Shown: positions 52,094 to 64,000 of the stretch, piece by piece | How positions within the stretch are numbered: the first letter of the stretch is position 1 | How the letters are laid out: every line of letters begins with the position of its first letter | The notes under the pieces: generated by a model | Database searches by the model: none | Told to the model about the DNA's origin: nothing | Seen by the model: only the letters and a program-made list of their open reading frames with translations | Program-made: the position numbers and the translations under genes | Origin: Pyrenophora tritici-repentis | Taxonomy: Eukaryota; Ascomycota; Dothideomycetes; Pleosporales; Pleosporaceae | Assembly: GCF_003171515.1 (NCBI RefSeq) | Contig: NC_089390.1 | Span: 434,001 to 498,000 of the forward strand | DNA length: 64,000 nucleotides | Reading direction: 5' to 3'

Positions 52094-53731
52094 ATGTCGA
52101 ATTCGATACTTTCCGCTTCCGCGAAAGGAGCCACCTTTCTAATCCTCCTGCAGGTGGCTTCACGGGCACTGACCTTTGCCGTCAATCAAGTCTTGTTGAG
52201 GTTTCTGTCACCGGAACTGCTCGGAGTATCCGCCCAGCTGGAGCTGTTTTCCATCTCGGTGCTTTACTTTGCACGCGAAAGTCTACGGGTGGCTCTGCAG
52301 CGACAGGCCCACGGAACACAGGTCGTCATCAACCTCTCCTACCTAGCCGTCTTTCTGGGCACGCCATTGGCCTATCTCCTGGCACTACTATGGCATCGAT
52401 CCGATACGCCAAGCGTACCTTACTTTGTGGATGCGCTAATTGTGTACTGCCTGGCTACCTTATTGGAACTCTTGAGCGAGCCAGCGTTTTCGGCTGTACA
52501 GCAGAAGTTGCTCTACAAAGTGCGGGCGTCAGCAGAGAGTTCTGCCACCCTGTTGCGCTGCGTCGGAACTTGCGGCTCCGCCATGTTGGCCAGTCGAGCT
52601 GGCCTCGATATTGGAGTCTTGCCATTCGCCATTGGACAGCTAGCATACGCTTTGGCGCTACTCGTTGTCTATGCATACAAGACGTGGCCCGTGGCAAAGG
52701 CTGACGGCTTTTCTCTCTTTCCAGAAAAAGTATCCTCGACCAAAGAGAACCCAATCGTGGTGAACTACTTCTCTGCCCCTCTTCTGCGACTTACTGCATC
52801 TCTTAGCCTTCAGTCGGCCCTGAAGTACGTCCTCACCCAAGGAGACTCTCTGTTGATTACGACATTGGCGTCGCTGGCAGATCAAGGCGCATATGCGCTG
52901 GCATCAAACTATGGCGGCCTTATTGCACGCATGCTCTTTCAACCCATCGAAGAAAGCAGTCGTAATATGTTTGCCAAGCTCTGTGCCAAACCAGCGTCAT
53001 CGGAAGCAGCGGGGAAGAAGGGAGAATCCAAGAAGTCGGACGAGCAAAAGCAAAATCTTGCTCAAGCGTCCAGAGTACTGAGTACTATTCTCCGTCTCTA
53101 TGGGATCATTTCTTTGTTTGCAGTCACATTGGGGCCAGTACTGGCCCCTGTACTTCTCTCTATTGTCGCGGGTCAGAAATGGTCTGCGACTTCCGCCTCC
53201 AAAGTTCTGTCCACTTACTGTTATTACATACCGTTTCTGGCTATCAACGGAGTAACAGAAGGCTTTGTAGCTGCCGTTGCTACGAACAAAGAGCTGTATG
53301 CACAATCAGTCTCAATGGGTATCTTTTTTGTGCTCTTCGCAGGCAGTGCGTGGTTCTTCATCGGGCAGCTCGAAATGGGAGGCAACGGTGTAGTCTTTGC
53401 AAACACGGTCAACATGGGGTTGCGCATTGTGTGGAACACCTGGTTCATCAAGAGATTCTTTGCGCGAAACGGCTCTGGCTTCAGCGTGCTAGACACATTA
53501 CCGTCGCTCACTGCTGTCGCGCCTGCTGTCGTAATACCTACACTGATGCAAACGAGGCCCGGTATCAGCTTCCTATCAAGATTCGGTATTCTTGGGGAGT
53601 TGGTCAGCATGGGTGCAGTGGGCGGTCTCTATGCTCTCCATGTTCTGTTCTTTGAGCGACAATTTCTTGTGGACTGTTATCGTATGCTGAGACCATCACG
53701 AGCTGTTCAGCAACCGGAGAAGTCGAAATGA
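52094..53731 (+). CDS. RFT1: RFT1 oligosaccharide-lipid translocation protein
   Basis: ER membrane protein of N-glycosylation, linked to movement of Man5GlcNAc2-PP-dolichol to the ER lumen (its exact role as a flippase is debated). The single exon from ATG 52094 gives 545 aa, the usual length. The N-terminus [22 protein letters not shown] and [22 protein letters not shown] is the family signature, followed by [13 protein letters not shown]. About 12 hydrophobic segments run through the protein. A hydrophilic Lys/Ser-rich loop (near residue 300, [16 protein letters not shown]) faces the cytosol in relatives. Two further in-frame codons upstream, including ATG 51932, would add a Ser/Arg-rich leader; the 52094 start is preferred because it matches the family. 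Confidence 0.93.
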   Translation: MSNSILSASAKGATFLILLQVASRALTFAVNQVLLRFLSPELLGVSAQLELFSISVLYFARESLRVALQRQAHGTQVVINLSYLAVFLGTPLAYLLALLWHRSDTPSVPYFVDALIVYCLATLLELLSEPAFSAVQQKLLYKVRASAESSATLLRCVGTCGSAMLASRAGLDIGVLPFAIGQLAYALALLVVYAYKTWPVAKADGFSLFPEKVSSTKENPIVVNYFSAPLLRLTASLSLQSALKYVLTQGDSLLITTLASLADQGAYALASNYGGLIARMLFQPIEESSRNMFAKLCAKPASSEAAGKKGESKKSDEQKQNLAQASRVLSTILRLYGIISLFAVTLGPVLAPVLLSIVAGQKWSATSASKVLSTYCYYIPFLAINGVTEGFVAAVATNKELYAQSVSMGIFFVLFAGSAWFFIGQLEMGGNGVVFANTVNMGLRIVWNTWFIKRFFARNGSGFSVLDTLPSLTAVAPAVVIPTLMQTRPGISFLSRFGILGELVSMGAVGGLYALHVLFFERQFLVDCYRMLRPSRAVQQPEKSK

Positions 53732-54316
53732 GCGATATCCGCGAAAAGTAGGAATATGTAGAAAGAGTATTTTGAGTCAGCTTGGGAGTTTCTTCAGGAG
53801 AGGGAGAGACTACAGAGACTCTGACACATGAATGGATATATCCCACACGCACCGAATCTCCCCGATGCATCGTCGTCGCTGAGCGCCTCCTTCCTCGCTC
53901 CTAGTTCTTACCCCGCCTGATTGGCCGCGGCTTCCACTAGCGTCTGAGTTTTCCGTCACAGGCAGCGGGACCACAGAAACGTCATCGCAGACACAGGATG
54001 CTGACCACAAAGCTCTGCACATCACCAGACACTTTTGAAGCAACTTCTCAAGTAATCTGGGGGTAATAGAAACCTATGTGCCGAAACCTGGGGGTAATCG
54101 TAATCAGGGTTTGCATAAGCCGCGACATTTAAGGTACCGCTACCGAATTTCCTGGGGGTAAGAGAAACTAACCATTGAACCGAACGCCGCTTCCATCACG
54201 CCATCAAAAAAAACCACGGCTCGCACCGTCTTTCCAGGTTCTCCGCTTCCAGCTTGGCCAATACCTGGAGAACCAATCGCAAATCCGGGGAAGATCGCGC
54301 TGCCGAATCGGTCACG
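53732..54316 (+). promoter_or_regulatory. RTG2 upstream region with repeated CTGGGGGTAA
   Basis: The 10-mer CTGGGGGTAA occurs three times in the same direction (54057-54066, 54088-54097, 54152-54161), each followed by a similar A/G-rich tail. They lie 155-260 bp before the RTG2 start. A zinc-finger factor site is possible; none is identified. The left part of this stretch is the 3' region of RFT1. Confidence 0.5.
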
Positions 54317-56002
54317 ATGAACGAGTCAGCTCAGCTCCACGGTCTCGTGGACATGGGCAGTAATGGTATCCGCTTCTCTATCACGGACCTTGCGCCCGAA
54401 ACACAGCGTATACTACCGACAGTGTACCTGGACCGCGCAGCGATATCGCTCTACGATGCACAGTACGAAAATGGTAATGTCCGGCCGATCCCGGAAGGCA
54501 CTATCAAGCAAGTCATCAAATCATTGTTGCGGTTCAAAGCGACGTGTCAGGATTTTGGGGTACCCCAGAAACAAATTCGTATAGTGGCTACGGAAGCTAC
54601 GAGAAAGGCGGCAAACTCGGAAGATTTCCAAGGCAAAATCAAGGATGCTACGGGGTGGGCTGTCGAGCTATTGCCAAAGGAGATGGAGGGAAGGATTGGG
54701 GCGCTTGGTGTAGCAAGCTCGTATGAAAACGTCGTAGGGCTGATGATGGACCTTGGAGGTGGTTCCACACAGCTTACATGGATAACGACCAAGCATGGTA
54801 AAGTTGACATGTGTGAGAAAGGCAGTGCAAGTCTACCATACGGTGCAGCAGCTCTCACGAAACGGCTTGAGCAGGCGGGCTCTCCTGAAAGCGAAACATA
54901 CAAGGCATTTGAGAGTGAAGTGCTCGCTGATCTGAAAGCTGCCGTTCGAGACATTCAAATTCCCAAGCATCTTCTCGACCGATGCAGCTCATCCGAGGGC
55001 CTTCACCTGTACCTATCCGGAGGTGGCTTCCGGGGCTGGGGATTTGTGCTCATGTCTGAACATGGGATCCAGCCGTATCCTATACCGATCATCAACGGTT
55101 TCCGTACAACTAGCGATTTGTTCCATGACACGCAAGCTATCCAGGCAGCCGTGCAGAAGGAGGATACGCCCGACATGTTCCGCGTGTCTGCTCGAAGGGC
55201 AAGCCAAGTGCCTTCGGTGGCTTTCCTAGTCAGTTGCTTATCCAAAGCGCTACCAAGCATTACAGACGTATACTTTTGCCAAGGCGGTGTAAGAGAGGGC
55301 ATGTATTTTACGGAAATGGATACGAAAACTAGGGCATACCCGCCTTTGATGGCAGCAACAAGACCCCATGCTCGGTCTGGATGCTCCGAGTTTGCAGAAA
55401 TGCTGCGCAAAGCTTTTGTGCCTCCGCCATCAGCTGTTCGCGAAGCAATCTTCAGTATTACGATGATCCATGCATTTACATACGCCATGTTTGCACATAT
55501 GGCGCAAGTCAAGGATCTCCGGAGTGGATCGGCTCTCAGGAGTACGACGACTGGTATCTTCTCTGCTGCTCATGGGCTCAGCCACGAAGATCGCGCCCTT
55601 CTTGCTATCCTACTTTGCGAGCGCTACGGCGGCTACAGTTCTATCAGTCCAACCGAACAAGACTTCTACAGGCGGATGCTGCAGCTCGTCCCGGAGGACG
55701 TTAGATGGTGGTGCATGTATCTTGGCCGCGTAGCCGCTGTTCTTGCCAGCGTATACCCAGCAGGTACAATTCGGGAGAAACGAGTTGAGGTAAATGTACA
55801 GTGGCTTACAACGAAGAAAGACCATGAGAAGCTGTGTATAGATTTCAAATTCAGCAAAGAACCGGATGAGCTAGACGAAGGTCTCTTTGCAGCACTCAAG
55901 AAGGTTGAAAAGGCGGGCAAGAAGAAGAACTGGATTGGAGGACACGGACACAAGGTACTGTTGACAGTCAATGGGAGGGAATACGGCGAGGAGGAAAATT
56001 AG
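54317..56002 (+). CDS. RTG2: RTG2-like Ppx/GppA phosphatase-family protein
   Basis: Retrograde regulation protein 2 / exopolyphosphatase family; in yeast Rtg2 signals mitochondrial state to nuclear metabolic genes. 561 aa from ATG 54317; the open frame upstream lacks ATG. The actin-like ATPase fold shows its motifs in order: [14 protein letters not shown] (phosphate 1, about 9-22), [17 protein letters not shown] (about 88-104), EGRIGALG (about 124-131) and [13 protein letters not shown] (phosphate 2, about 143-155). [12 protein letters not shown] is the later glycine-rich loop. The C-terminal half is the fungal-specific extension. No breaks are seen. Confidence 0.93.
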   Translation: MNESAQLHGLVDMGSNGIRFSITDLAPETQRILPTVYLDRAAISLYDAQYENGNVRPIPEGTIKQVIKSLLRFKATCQDFGVPQKQIRIVATEATRKAANSEDFQGKIKDATGWAVELLPKEMEGRIGALGVASSYENVVGLMMDLGGGSTQLTWITTKHGKVDMCEKGSASLPYGAAALTKRLEQAGSPESETYKAFESEVLADLKAAVRDIQIPKHLLDRCSSSEGLHLYLSGGGFRGWGFVLMSEHGIQPYPIPIINGFRTTSDLFHDTQAIQAAVQKEDTPDMFRVSARRASQVPSVAFLVSCLSKALPSITDVYFCQGGVREGMYFTEMDTKTRAYPPLMAATRPHARSGCSEFAEMLRKAFVPPPSAVREAIFSITMIHAFTYAMFAHMAQVKDLRSGSALRSTTTGIFSAAHGLSHEDRALLAILLCERYGGYSSISPTEQDFYRRMLQLVPEDVRWWCMYLGRVAAVLASVYPAGTIREKRVEVNVQWLTTKKDHEKLCIDFKFSKEPDELDEGLFAALKKVEKAGKKKNWIGGHGHKVLLTVNGREYGEEEN

Positions 56003-57532
56003 ACGCCATGAATCAGAGAAACCCGTATAGGCGATGCAGCTGATGTTCAGGTATGGTGACTTTTGCGGTCCGTTCGCGGCGTTCAATAGTCAAATTTTGC
56101 TTGTTAAGATTCGTGGCAATCAGGGTCTCGGCCAGATGTCTCTAGACGCCGCACAGCAGGTGACGATAGTGCATCGTGACTTACTGGCTAGGTTTGCTCG
56201 GATCCAACGGGTCTTAGGCGAGGGCATCGTGACATCGTGACCTCTAGCGGGTGACGAGCTGGGTTCCATAACGGGCGCGGCAACGACACGTGCGGGCTTT
56301 GCCCAGTGCTAAGGGGCCACGTACAGTCATGGAAACAACGTCGTTTGGGCGTGTGCGGCGCCAAGGATCGTGAGTTTTCTGCACGACGCGTAGTGGCGAG
56401 GTTCAAAGTGCGGTAGTCGAGTGCCACTACTGCGGCATCCTTGGCCGGTCACTAAGCAGTCTTAGCCCTGGAGGGGGCACCAAAAGTAGACCGGCCGGGT
56501 AGCAGACACAAATGGTGCAAGTATGCGGGGCCGCAGCGCAATATGCAGTATGCAAGTCTGATGATGGCTTGTCCGGCCGCACTCGCGGAAAACTCTGAAC
56601 CATGCTTGAGGCTTTTTTTTTCTGCTGTCTTTGGGCGTCTGGCCTAGTTGCAAGGTCAGGTTGAAGGAGTCGAGGGGGGGGGGGGGGAGGGGGCTTGCAG
56701 GTGGTGCTTCATTACGTGAAGTTGGGGCCATGCAGTGCTAGCGGGCCATGATCCATGTTTTGTCTGGGGAAGCTCGACACGCTCGGTTTGCCGCGGGCCA
56801 ATCTATTCAGGTACGCCGCATAAGACTTCGACAAACGTGGAGGTATATAAATCATGGTCGTCGACGCCGCATTTTCAGGCTTTGGCCTTGTGTCTCATCT
56901 CCCTCTGTCTTACTGCACAGCTACAGCCTTATCTTCGGATAGACGTGCGTGCCATCCGTCATTCGTCATCCATCGCCTTCTTGTTTCACCACCAGGCACC
57001 GTGAGAGATAGCAGCGTGGTACCACGGAAAGCTTCAGGACGTCTGGTTAGTGACGGACATTTCTATTTTAAGACAAAGAGCGCAGAACCGTCCCCATGCT
57101 CGCCGGATTCCCCACCTCCAGCCAGGGAGAGCAGAAAGAGCGGTGGATCAGCTGCCCAATTGTCGAGACGTTGCTTATCCGAGCCGTCACTGACGGCTGA
57201 AAAGGCTTGTCCTGTCTATCTGTAACGTTGGACTAAGAAGCAGACTAGTCCTTCTGCCCTGGTTCCGGTGTTTTTTCTGCGCGTCTTACAGTTTTGCAAG
57301 TCGGGCGCGCTCAGATGCTGCGTCGTAAAGGGTTCCACTAATTCTTGACTTTAGTAGGCCAGACACCCCCGCTACCGACCAAACTCCGTCACGCTATTGT
57401 GCAGACGCTTTTGCGATTCATCATACCGCTCCTCTTGCCAATTGCCCACTGTTACAGCAGCATTGTCGAAGAGCATCCCCCGCTATATCTTTACCTGCAC
57501 CGGCGACCGACAGCCAGCAGCATACGCCCAAC
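56003..57532. other. 1.5-kb upstream region of the glutamate dehydrogenase gene
   Basis: No gene is recognised. It contains a run of 14 G (56674-56687) and, near the start codon, a pyrimidine-rich leader. Several short upstream ORFs could lie in the 5' UTR if transcription starts early. Confidence 0.5.
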
Positions 57533-60500
57533 ATGGCTTCCACCCCAATTGATGCTGCCAATGGACAGCCTCAGAACAAGCAGCTCGACCAGGTCGTCAA
57601 CCAGCCAGACCGACGCCCCTCGCCCCTCCCCACACATCTGAGCTTGCCCGGCTCAGGATACTCGACACCCCGCACAATTCCCCAAGAAGGCTCGGGCGGC
57701 TCAGGATATGTCGCGCCCGTCTTCGAGGGCAAGGAGAAGCAGATGGAGGCCGTCATGGACGGTGTCGAGGAGAAGGGCTTCATGCCTCCAGAGCTTGTTG
57801 AGTCGGAAACAAAGTGGTTCTACAACGAGCTGGGCATTGACGACATGTACTTTGCTACCGAGACAGTAGAAGCGTAAGAATGGCCGGATGTATATCGAGA
57901 CTACGCTAACAGTTTGCCAGAATCATAAGCCATATCCACTCCCTCTACGCTGCAAAGGTCGCCGCTTATGCGAGGGACGACAAGCGTCTTGAGATCCGGC
58001 TCGAGAAGGAGGCCGCAGACCACGCCGTGTACATTGATACCAGCAGACCCGGTGTGTCTGTCATAGACGGTCCCCAATACGAACAGCGCCTAGGCAAGAG
58101 GTACCTGGCTGTCTCAAAGCCAGGCCTTGCCTACCGTGTGGAGAGTTTCCGCTCCGAGAGCCCGCTGCCAGGAAGCGAGGACCAACAATTGCGCTGCTAC
58201 TTTGTCTACCAATGTGACTTTGTGGAGCCCAACCCCAGCGAGACCGAAACCGACATTGAGAAGATTGGTGACAAGCGCTTCTTGCAAAAGGCGACTGCCA
58301 ACACAAAGGTCATCTACCAACAGATTCTGCAAGTCGCTGCAGAGCGAACTGGCCCTGTCATTGACCACTTTGACATTGAAGGCTCAAGAGACAAGCGGTT
58401 GGTCGTTGGTTTCAAGCGCGGCAGTGCCCTTGGTCTGTTCAGCGCCTTGAGCGACTTGTACCATTACTACGGTCTGACGACGTCGCGAAAGTATGTCGAG
58501 CAATTCTCCAACGGTTACACAGTCATGTCTCTGTACCTGCGTCCACTACCTGGTGCCGCTGGAGCCAAGCACCCACCCATCGAGGCGTCGATTCACCAGA
58601 TCACCAAGGAGGTTTCGCTGCTCTACTGTCTCCCACAAAACAAGTTCCAGACGCTCTTTGCCACCAGCAGATTGAGTCTGCAGGAGACCATTTACGCACA
58701 CTGTGTATGGGTCTTCATCACCCACTTCCTTAACCGTCTGGGAAGCGAGTACACGGCTCTATCAGCCATCTTGGACACGGAGAACAGCGTACACGCCGAG
58801 TTGCTATCTAAGCTCAAGCGCAGATTGCGTGCTGAGACCTTCACCGCTGATTACATCTACGAGATCATCATGACATACCCCGAGCTTGTACACACCCTGT
58901 ACCTGCCGTTCGCCAAGACTCACTACGTGCAGACGAGGGGACAGGAGGATGATTTCCTACCAACCCTGAGTTATCTCCGCCTACAGGTCGACAAGGTCCA
59001 GACTGACAAGGAGCTGACTGACACCATCAACAAGGCCGTCGTCAACGACCACCACGAGATGGTCATGACCTCTTTCCGTGTCTTCAACAGCTCTGTGCTC
59101 AAGACCAACTTTTACACCCCTACCAAGGTTGCCATCAGCTTCCGCATGAACCCCAACTTCCTCCCATCGTCGGAATACCCCCAGCCATTGTACGGAATGT
59201 TCCTCGTCATTGGCTCCGAGTTCCGTGGTTTCCACCTTCGTTTCCGCGACATTGCTCGTGGCGGTATCCGTATCGTCAAGTCTAGGAGTCAGGAAGCATA
59301 CTCCATCAACGCGCGTTCCATGTTTGACGAGAACTACAACCTCGCAAACACACAACAGCGCAAGAACAAGGATATCCCTGAGGGTGGTTCCAAGGGTGTC
59401 GTTTTGCTTGACTTTAAGCATCAGGACAAGGCGCGGGGTGCTTTTGAAAAATACATTGACAGTATCCTCGATCTGCTCCTGCCGCCTACTAGTCCTGGTA
59501 TCAAGGACCCTATTGTAGATCTGCATGGCAAGGAGGAAATTCTCTTCATGGGTCCTGATGAGAACACTGCCGATCTTGTCGACTGGGCTACCGAGCATGC
59601 TCGCATTCGTGGTGCGCCGTGGTGGAAGTCTTTCTTCACTGGAAAGAGCCCCAAGCTGGGTGGTATTCCTCACGACCGCTATGGCATGACTACCTTGTCC
59701 GTTCGCGAGTACGTCTTGGGTATCTACCGCAAACTCAACCTCGACCCCAGCAAAGTCCGCAAGTTGCAGACCGGTGGCCCTGATGGTGACCTTGGATCGA
59801 ACGAGATCTTGCTCAGCAACGAGAAGTACGTTGCCATTATAGATGGTTCCGGTGTTCTAGTCGACCACAAGGGTATCAATCACCCGGAGCTCATTCGCCT
59901 GGCCAAGGGACGCAAGATGATCAACGAGTTTGACATTTCCAAGCTTTCTTCAGAGGGTTACCGCGTTCTGGTCGACGACACCAACGTACGCCTTCCTAAT
60001 GGAGACCTTGTCTACAACGGTACCACCTTCCGAAACACATTCCATCTTCGCAGCGACATGCACTACGACACTTTTGTTCCCTGCGGTGGTCGACCTGAAT
60101 CCATTGACCTGTCGACCGCGAGCAAGCTCATTGTTGACGGCAAGTCAGTAATCCCATACATTGTCGAAGGTGCCAACCTCTTCATCACCCAAGACGCCAA
60201 GCTCCGTCTCGAGAAGGCCGGCTGCATTTTGTACAAGGATGCCTCCGCCAACAAGGGCGGTGTTACATCTTCCTCGCTCGAGGTCCTTGCCTCCTTGTCC
60301 TTTGACGATGAAAGCTTCATCAAGCACATGTGCGTTGGCGAAGACGGCCAAGCCCCAGAGTTCTACAACAACTACGTCCGCGAAGTCCAAAAGACTATCC
60401 AGAACAACGCTCGTCTCGAATTCGAAGCCATCTGGCGCGAACACCAGGCCACAGGCCAGCCTCGCAGCACTCTTAGTGACACTCTCAGTACCGCCATCAC

Positions 60501-60856
60501 CAAGCTGGACGAGGAGCTACAAAACACTGATCTCTGGAAGAATGTCGAGTTCAGGAAGTCTGTTCTCAAGGAGGCTTTGCCGAACATCTTGCTGGAGAAG
60601 ATTGGTTTGGACAAAATTATTGAGAGGGTAAGTCATATCTGTCTGTTGATGTTTGTGGTGGTTCGATTGATTAGAAGCTAACGTATGTGTAACATAGGTA
60701 CCGGATAACTACCTCCGAGCCATCTTTGGTAGTTACCTTGCTAGTCGCTTTGTGTACGAGCACGGTGTGTCGGCTAGCCAGTTTGCTTTCTTCGACTTTA
60801 TGAGTAAGAGGATGCAGAAGGGTGCTGCTTCTGCTGCTGCCGCTGCTGCTCATTAG
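57533..60856 (+). CDS. GDH2: NAD-specific glutamate dehydrogenase
   Basis: Large (about 115-kDa class) NAD-dependent glutamate dehydrogenase, which oxidises glutamate to 2-oxoglutarate and ammonia for use of amino acids as nitrogen and carbon source. Three exons, 57533-57873, 57921-60627 and 60698-60856; introns of 47 and 70 nt, first junction inside the Ala codon of TVEAIISH. The protein is 1068 aa, close to the yeast enzyme. Catalytic-domain blocks: GFHLRFRDIARGGIRIV, EGGSKGVVLLDF, the nucleotide-binding GGPDGDLGSNEIL, and VEGANLFITQDA. The N-terminal 80 residues are low complexity. The C-terminus ends in an Ala-rich tail. The final exon is needed for the conserved PDNYLRAIFGSYLASRFVY ending. 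Confidence 0.96.
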
Positions 60857-62290
60857 AAGTGCCCAATAGAAGGTCCATGTTCACGAATTTTTTTACGAAT
60901 GTGGGATGAGGAAAAGGAAAGACGGATGGGTTATAGAGGCGTTTTTTACGGGCAAGCAAAAAAGTCGGGTTCTTTTGGGATGTGGAGGAGGAAAGAAGAT
61001 GTTCTGAACTCCTTGGATGGCGCTTAGGAATGGTGATCTACAACTGTTTGCTGGTCGCTCGCTGGCTAGGGACGCGATCGCTTGCCATGGCCCTGTGGGA
61101 TGGCATGGGTGGGATTAAGGGTTTATTTATGTGTACCAATGAGATGGAATCACATTGATGAATGAACTTATTGGAAATATGCTTGCCCTATTGTGAAGAC
61201 CTCGTGTGAAAAAAACGCAGGTACTGTACGTTGGGCGCTTACAGCCAGCCAGCTGCCCAGGTACGCGAAGTACGTAGCCAAGTTGTGTGTCGCAATCCTT
61301 TGCGGCGCGGAGCTCCTCAGACCCAGACCCAGACCTCGGTCTATTCTGGCTTATCTCACTCGCGCAGCTTGCGCAGCGCAACAATCAGGGAAATAGTAGA
61401 TCCTTCCCAGCACCAGCGCCAGCGCCAGCTCCGTTAGTCTCTGGATGATGTGCTTCCTACCCACCCACACTTGGACTTGAGAATGTGTGGTATCCACTTA
61501 TTCCTGATTGGCTCCCATGGTACTCGTTGTCATGTGCGCGTGCGTGCATATGTCGCTGGTACTGGTTTTTGTGAGACACATGGTTGCTGCTGCTGCTGCT
61601 GTTCGTTTAAAGTGCGCTGTTTTCCCCCCCGCCTGGGTGAGAAACGGCTTACTTCTTCACACTCATACGGCAAAAGATTTTGGGATTTTTTTGGTAAGTT
61701 TTTATCTTTTTCTGGGGGGATTTTTTGTCGTGTTTGGTGCAGGTTTTTTTTCTTCACGTTATCCTACGGGTTTGAGGCCGTTGTGTCGCGCTGAATGTGC
61801 TGGTTTTGCGCGAGAGGGCGACAGAGAGGAGGGGAGGGGGGGGCGTGTGTCGCGTTGAATGTGTCTCCCTTTCCCGTCTTGCCTCCCCATCGATGTAACT
61901 GGTTTTGTCGCCTGAAGCGCGAGATTTGTTGTATCTACCACGTTCTTCTCTTATACGAGGGCGCCATGAAGATCATTCGGTCTCGCCGCGTATTTCTTCG
62001 GACGAAAAGAGCAGGAAGGGCCAAAAGAGGGGAAAAGAGAGGGGAGGCGGTCAACAAAAAAAATCAGGGAGAAAGGGCAAGCTCTCAACCGTTGTCGCGC
62101 GCGTGTGTGTGTGTGTGGCGGTGTCAGCGCGTTCATGTTCATCTTTTGGATTTACGACTGGAATTGAAACGAGGTTGTGATGGTTTGGTTTACTAACTTT
62201 GTAGCTTAGAGAACTCGATAACAACACCAGCACCGATATACCCACAGACTCTACAAAAGTAGAAGAGAAGAGAGTCAGAAACTAGACATC
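60857..62290. other. 1.4-kb intergenic stretch, no gene recognised
   Basis: The 3' region of GDH2 and the promoter of the small basic gene. It has short runs of CCAGACCCAGACC and GTGTGT repeats. No supported gene. Confidence 0.6.
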
Positions 62291-62735
62291 ATGGCCGCAA
62301 CTACACGTGCACGAACTGGTCCGTCCCTCCCCATCCAACCCACCAACCCATCCAGCTAACACCCGCTCTACAGGAAACTCCAAACCCCGCCTCCTCACCA
62401 CCATCCAAAACACCCTCACCCCCACCAAAAACACCACAAAAGCAAATACATCCAAACCGCGCTCCTCCAATAAAGTCGTCTCTGGCCGCGTAGGAAAAGC
62501 CTCTCCTTCTACCACCACCACTAAGAAAACAACCACTGCAAAGAAGACCCCCGCTGCCAAAGCAGCAAACGTCAAAATGGTAAAGAAACCACGCACCAAG
62601 ACGGAGAAGGTTGTGGATGCTGTTACCGGTACGGCGGAGAAGGTGGTGGGGGATTTGGAGGGGAAGAGTGGGAAGAAGGCTGCGGGAACGAGGAAGGTTA
62701 GGGGGACTGATAGGATGGCTGCGAGAAGGGTTTAG
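62291..62735 (+). CDS. small lysine-rich, histone H1-like basic protein
   Basis: Two exons, 62291-62318 and 62374-62735; the 55-nt intron (GTCCGT..GCTAAC..CTACAG) splits a Gly codon. The protein is 129 aa and very rich in Lys, Thr and Ala (for example KKTTTAKKTPAAKAA). A short segment, TEKVVDAVTGTAEKVVGDLEG (about 90-110), could form an amphipathic helix. The composition resembles the tails of linker histone or nucleolar proteins, but no winged-helix H1 domain is present, so identity is open. No signal peptide. Confidence 0.7.
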
Positions 62736-63053
62736 GGGTTGTGTGGGATGGGATGGGGATAGAGACAGGAAGGGGAGAAGGGAGGCGTTTTTGTGATTTT
62801 CATTAGTAAAGATACCCGATACCTACAGTTGAATGTATATCTTTTGGATTTATTGACACGGATATTATGAATATGAGAGTAAGACGAGAACAGTGGCTTT
62901 CTTTCATCAGAAGTGATTTCTGCATAAAATATGTAGATTGCGTGACTGAATTCGTTACTGCATGATTACTAAAAACCTGCTTTATACACGATACCAAACT
63001 TATACCCGATTTTACCTGCCTAACAAAACGCTCAAACACACATACCCATCTGC
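62736..63053. other. short intergenic region between convergent genes
   Basis: AT-rich 3' ends of two convergent genes; no feature recognised. Confidence 0.6.
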
Positions 63054-64000
63054 CTACCGAAACGCAACCCTGACCTCATTCGCCGGCTGCAATACAATAT
63101 CAGCATGTAGACCCGGCTCCACGTCACCCATCCGATTCTCCACTGTCTCGAACCGCTGGAACAAGCGCACAAGTGTGTATCCCATCTCGGTAAGCGCAAA
63201 TTGCTGGCCAATACAAATTCTGGGACCACCGTTGAACGGGACATAAGTCCAGCTCTTCGGGGTCCAGGAGTTCCATCGGTCGGGGGCAAAGTCCGCAGCG
63301 GGAGGGAATTCAGCGGAGGGAGTAGGATAAATGTCGGTGCGGCGCTGCATGATGAGAGTGGAGTAGCTGATTGGAGTGCCAGCGAGGATACCAATGGGTT
63401 GTTGGCCGTCGGGGCCACCGCCGGTCGGAAGCGTGGTGTCTTTGAGGGCGACGCGGACGTTGTAGGGGACGACGGGGTAGAGGCGGAGGGTTTCGTTTAG
63501 GATGTGTTGGAGGTATTTCATGCTCTTCAAGTCGTCGTATGTAGGCTTGCGGTCCAGGCCGACGGTGTCCATGATTTCTTGTCTCAGCTTGGCGGTTATA
63601 GCTGGGTCCTTGGAGAGGTGGTAGATGACCCACGTTAGGGTACACGCAGTGGTGTCGCGGCCGGCTAGAAGGACGTTGACGAGTTGGTCACGGAGCATGT
63701 GTCGATCGCGGGTGTAGCCGGCGAGGGCGTGGAGGAAGGTGTAGCCCTGGTCGTGGCTGGTTTTCTTCTCGAGTTCTTCGGGGGAGAGGGAGAGGGCAGT
63801 GTCGATGAAGGGGATTACGAAGTCGTTGATGATCTGGACGGACTCGTAGAAACCCATCCTGCGACGGGGAACAGCCCAATTTAGTGGACTATGGATGGTC
63901 AGCGGTAGTTTTCAACAAAGGCGTGAGGATACATACCCAACTCGAGCGACGAGACTCTGTACACGCTGGGCGTTGTAGAAGGCGTCAGCAAACACCGTCT
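63054..64000 (-). CDS. CYP52-like cytochrome P450, 5' part outside window
   Basis: Microsomal P450 monooxygenase; CYP52 relatives hydroxylate the ends of n-alkanes and fatty acids. The visible part has exons 63937-64000 (runs off the window) and 63054-63858, separated by a 78-nt intron (GTATGT..CGCAG). Motifs in order: I-helix oxygen-binding LLAGRDTTACTLTW, ExxR as LNETLRLYP, the PERF-type region FAPDRWNSW, and the haem loop FNGGPRICIGQQFAL with the Cys ligand. FADAFYNAQRVQSLV in the upstream exon also fits CYP52. The N-terminal membrane anchor and about half of the protein lie beyond position 64000. All visible catalytic residues are present. Confidence 0.92.

Noticed and set aside
58981..59673. 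230-codon antisense ORF in the glutamate dehydrogenase gene
   Set aside because: Shadow of the GDH2 exon; no motif.
1..64000. secondary metabolite cluster or CRISPR array
   Set aside because: The only P450 is alone at the edge, with no synthase or transporter nearby; the regular repeats are satellites and microsatellites without spacer-like unique units or cas genes.

Overview
The window looks like nuclear DNA of a filamentous ascomycete, most likely a dothideomycete of the Pleosporales type (inference). Split genes carry short introns (47-78 nt, one of 156 nt) with GT..AG ends and CTRAC-type branch sites. The mobile elements are the typical fungal set (Fot1/pogo, Tc1, a Tad1-like LINE, Ty1/copia), and one transposon copy carries the CpA-to-TpA footprint of RIP. 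No prokaryotic, CRISPR or plasmid features were seen.

Positions 1-37,560 form a transposon island. A Fot1/pogo element A (497-8644) is split by a nearly full-length LINE (2414-8436). It is followed without spacer DNA by a decayed pogo element B (8647-10475) and a RIP-damaged pogo element C1 (10480-12578), each inserted at a TA. After one small F-box-like host gene (12645-13319) comes a degenerate satellite with a period of about 177 bp (about 15.66-18.06 kb), which holds a long GAA microsatellite. A two-gene Tc1-type element (18061-21454) carries an intact DD34E transposase and a convergent gene of unknown function. A less damaged sister of C1, C2 (21457-23556), abuts it. A second satellite block (23.56-24.97 kb) hosts a tRNA-headed SINE candidate (24042-24599). 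Two copia retrotransposons in opposite orientation (24968-30967, frameshifted; 31002-36707, intact) lie only 34 bp apart. A last satellite remnant ends near 37.56 kb.

Positions 37.79-64.0 kb are an ordinary gene-dense region: GPN3, S-adenosylmethionine synthetase, a hypothetical protein, VPS62-like, a tRNA-Tyr gene, a TFIIIC subunit, another hypothetical protein, a GNAT acetyltransferase, RFT1, RTG2, NAD-specific glutamate dehydrogenase, a small lysine-rich protein and a CYP52-like P450 cut by the window end. These genes belong to unrelated pathways (GTPase chaperoning, methyl donor synthesis, vacuole, Pol III transcription, N-glycosylation, retrograde signalling, nitrogen metabolism, alkane/fatty acid oxidation), so no gene cluster is implied.

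The observations most worth checking are: (1) the tRNA-Tyr gene, which has its normal anticodon-loop intron plus a second insertion in the D-loop that looks like a spliceosomal intron; (2) the SINE candidate with exact tRNA start, simple-repeat tail and 14-bp target duplications; (3) the two-gene Tc1 element; (4) stacking of DNA transposons on each other's TA target sites; (5) a -1 frameshift in a C6 run shared by two independently inserted pogo copies.
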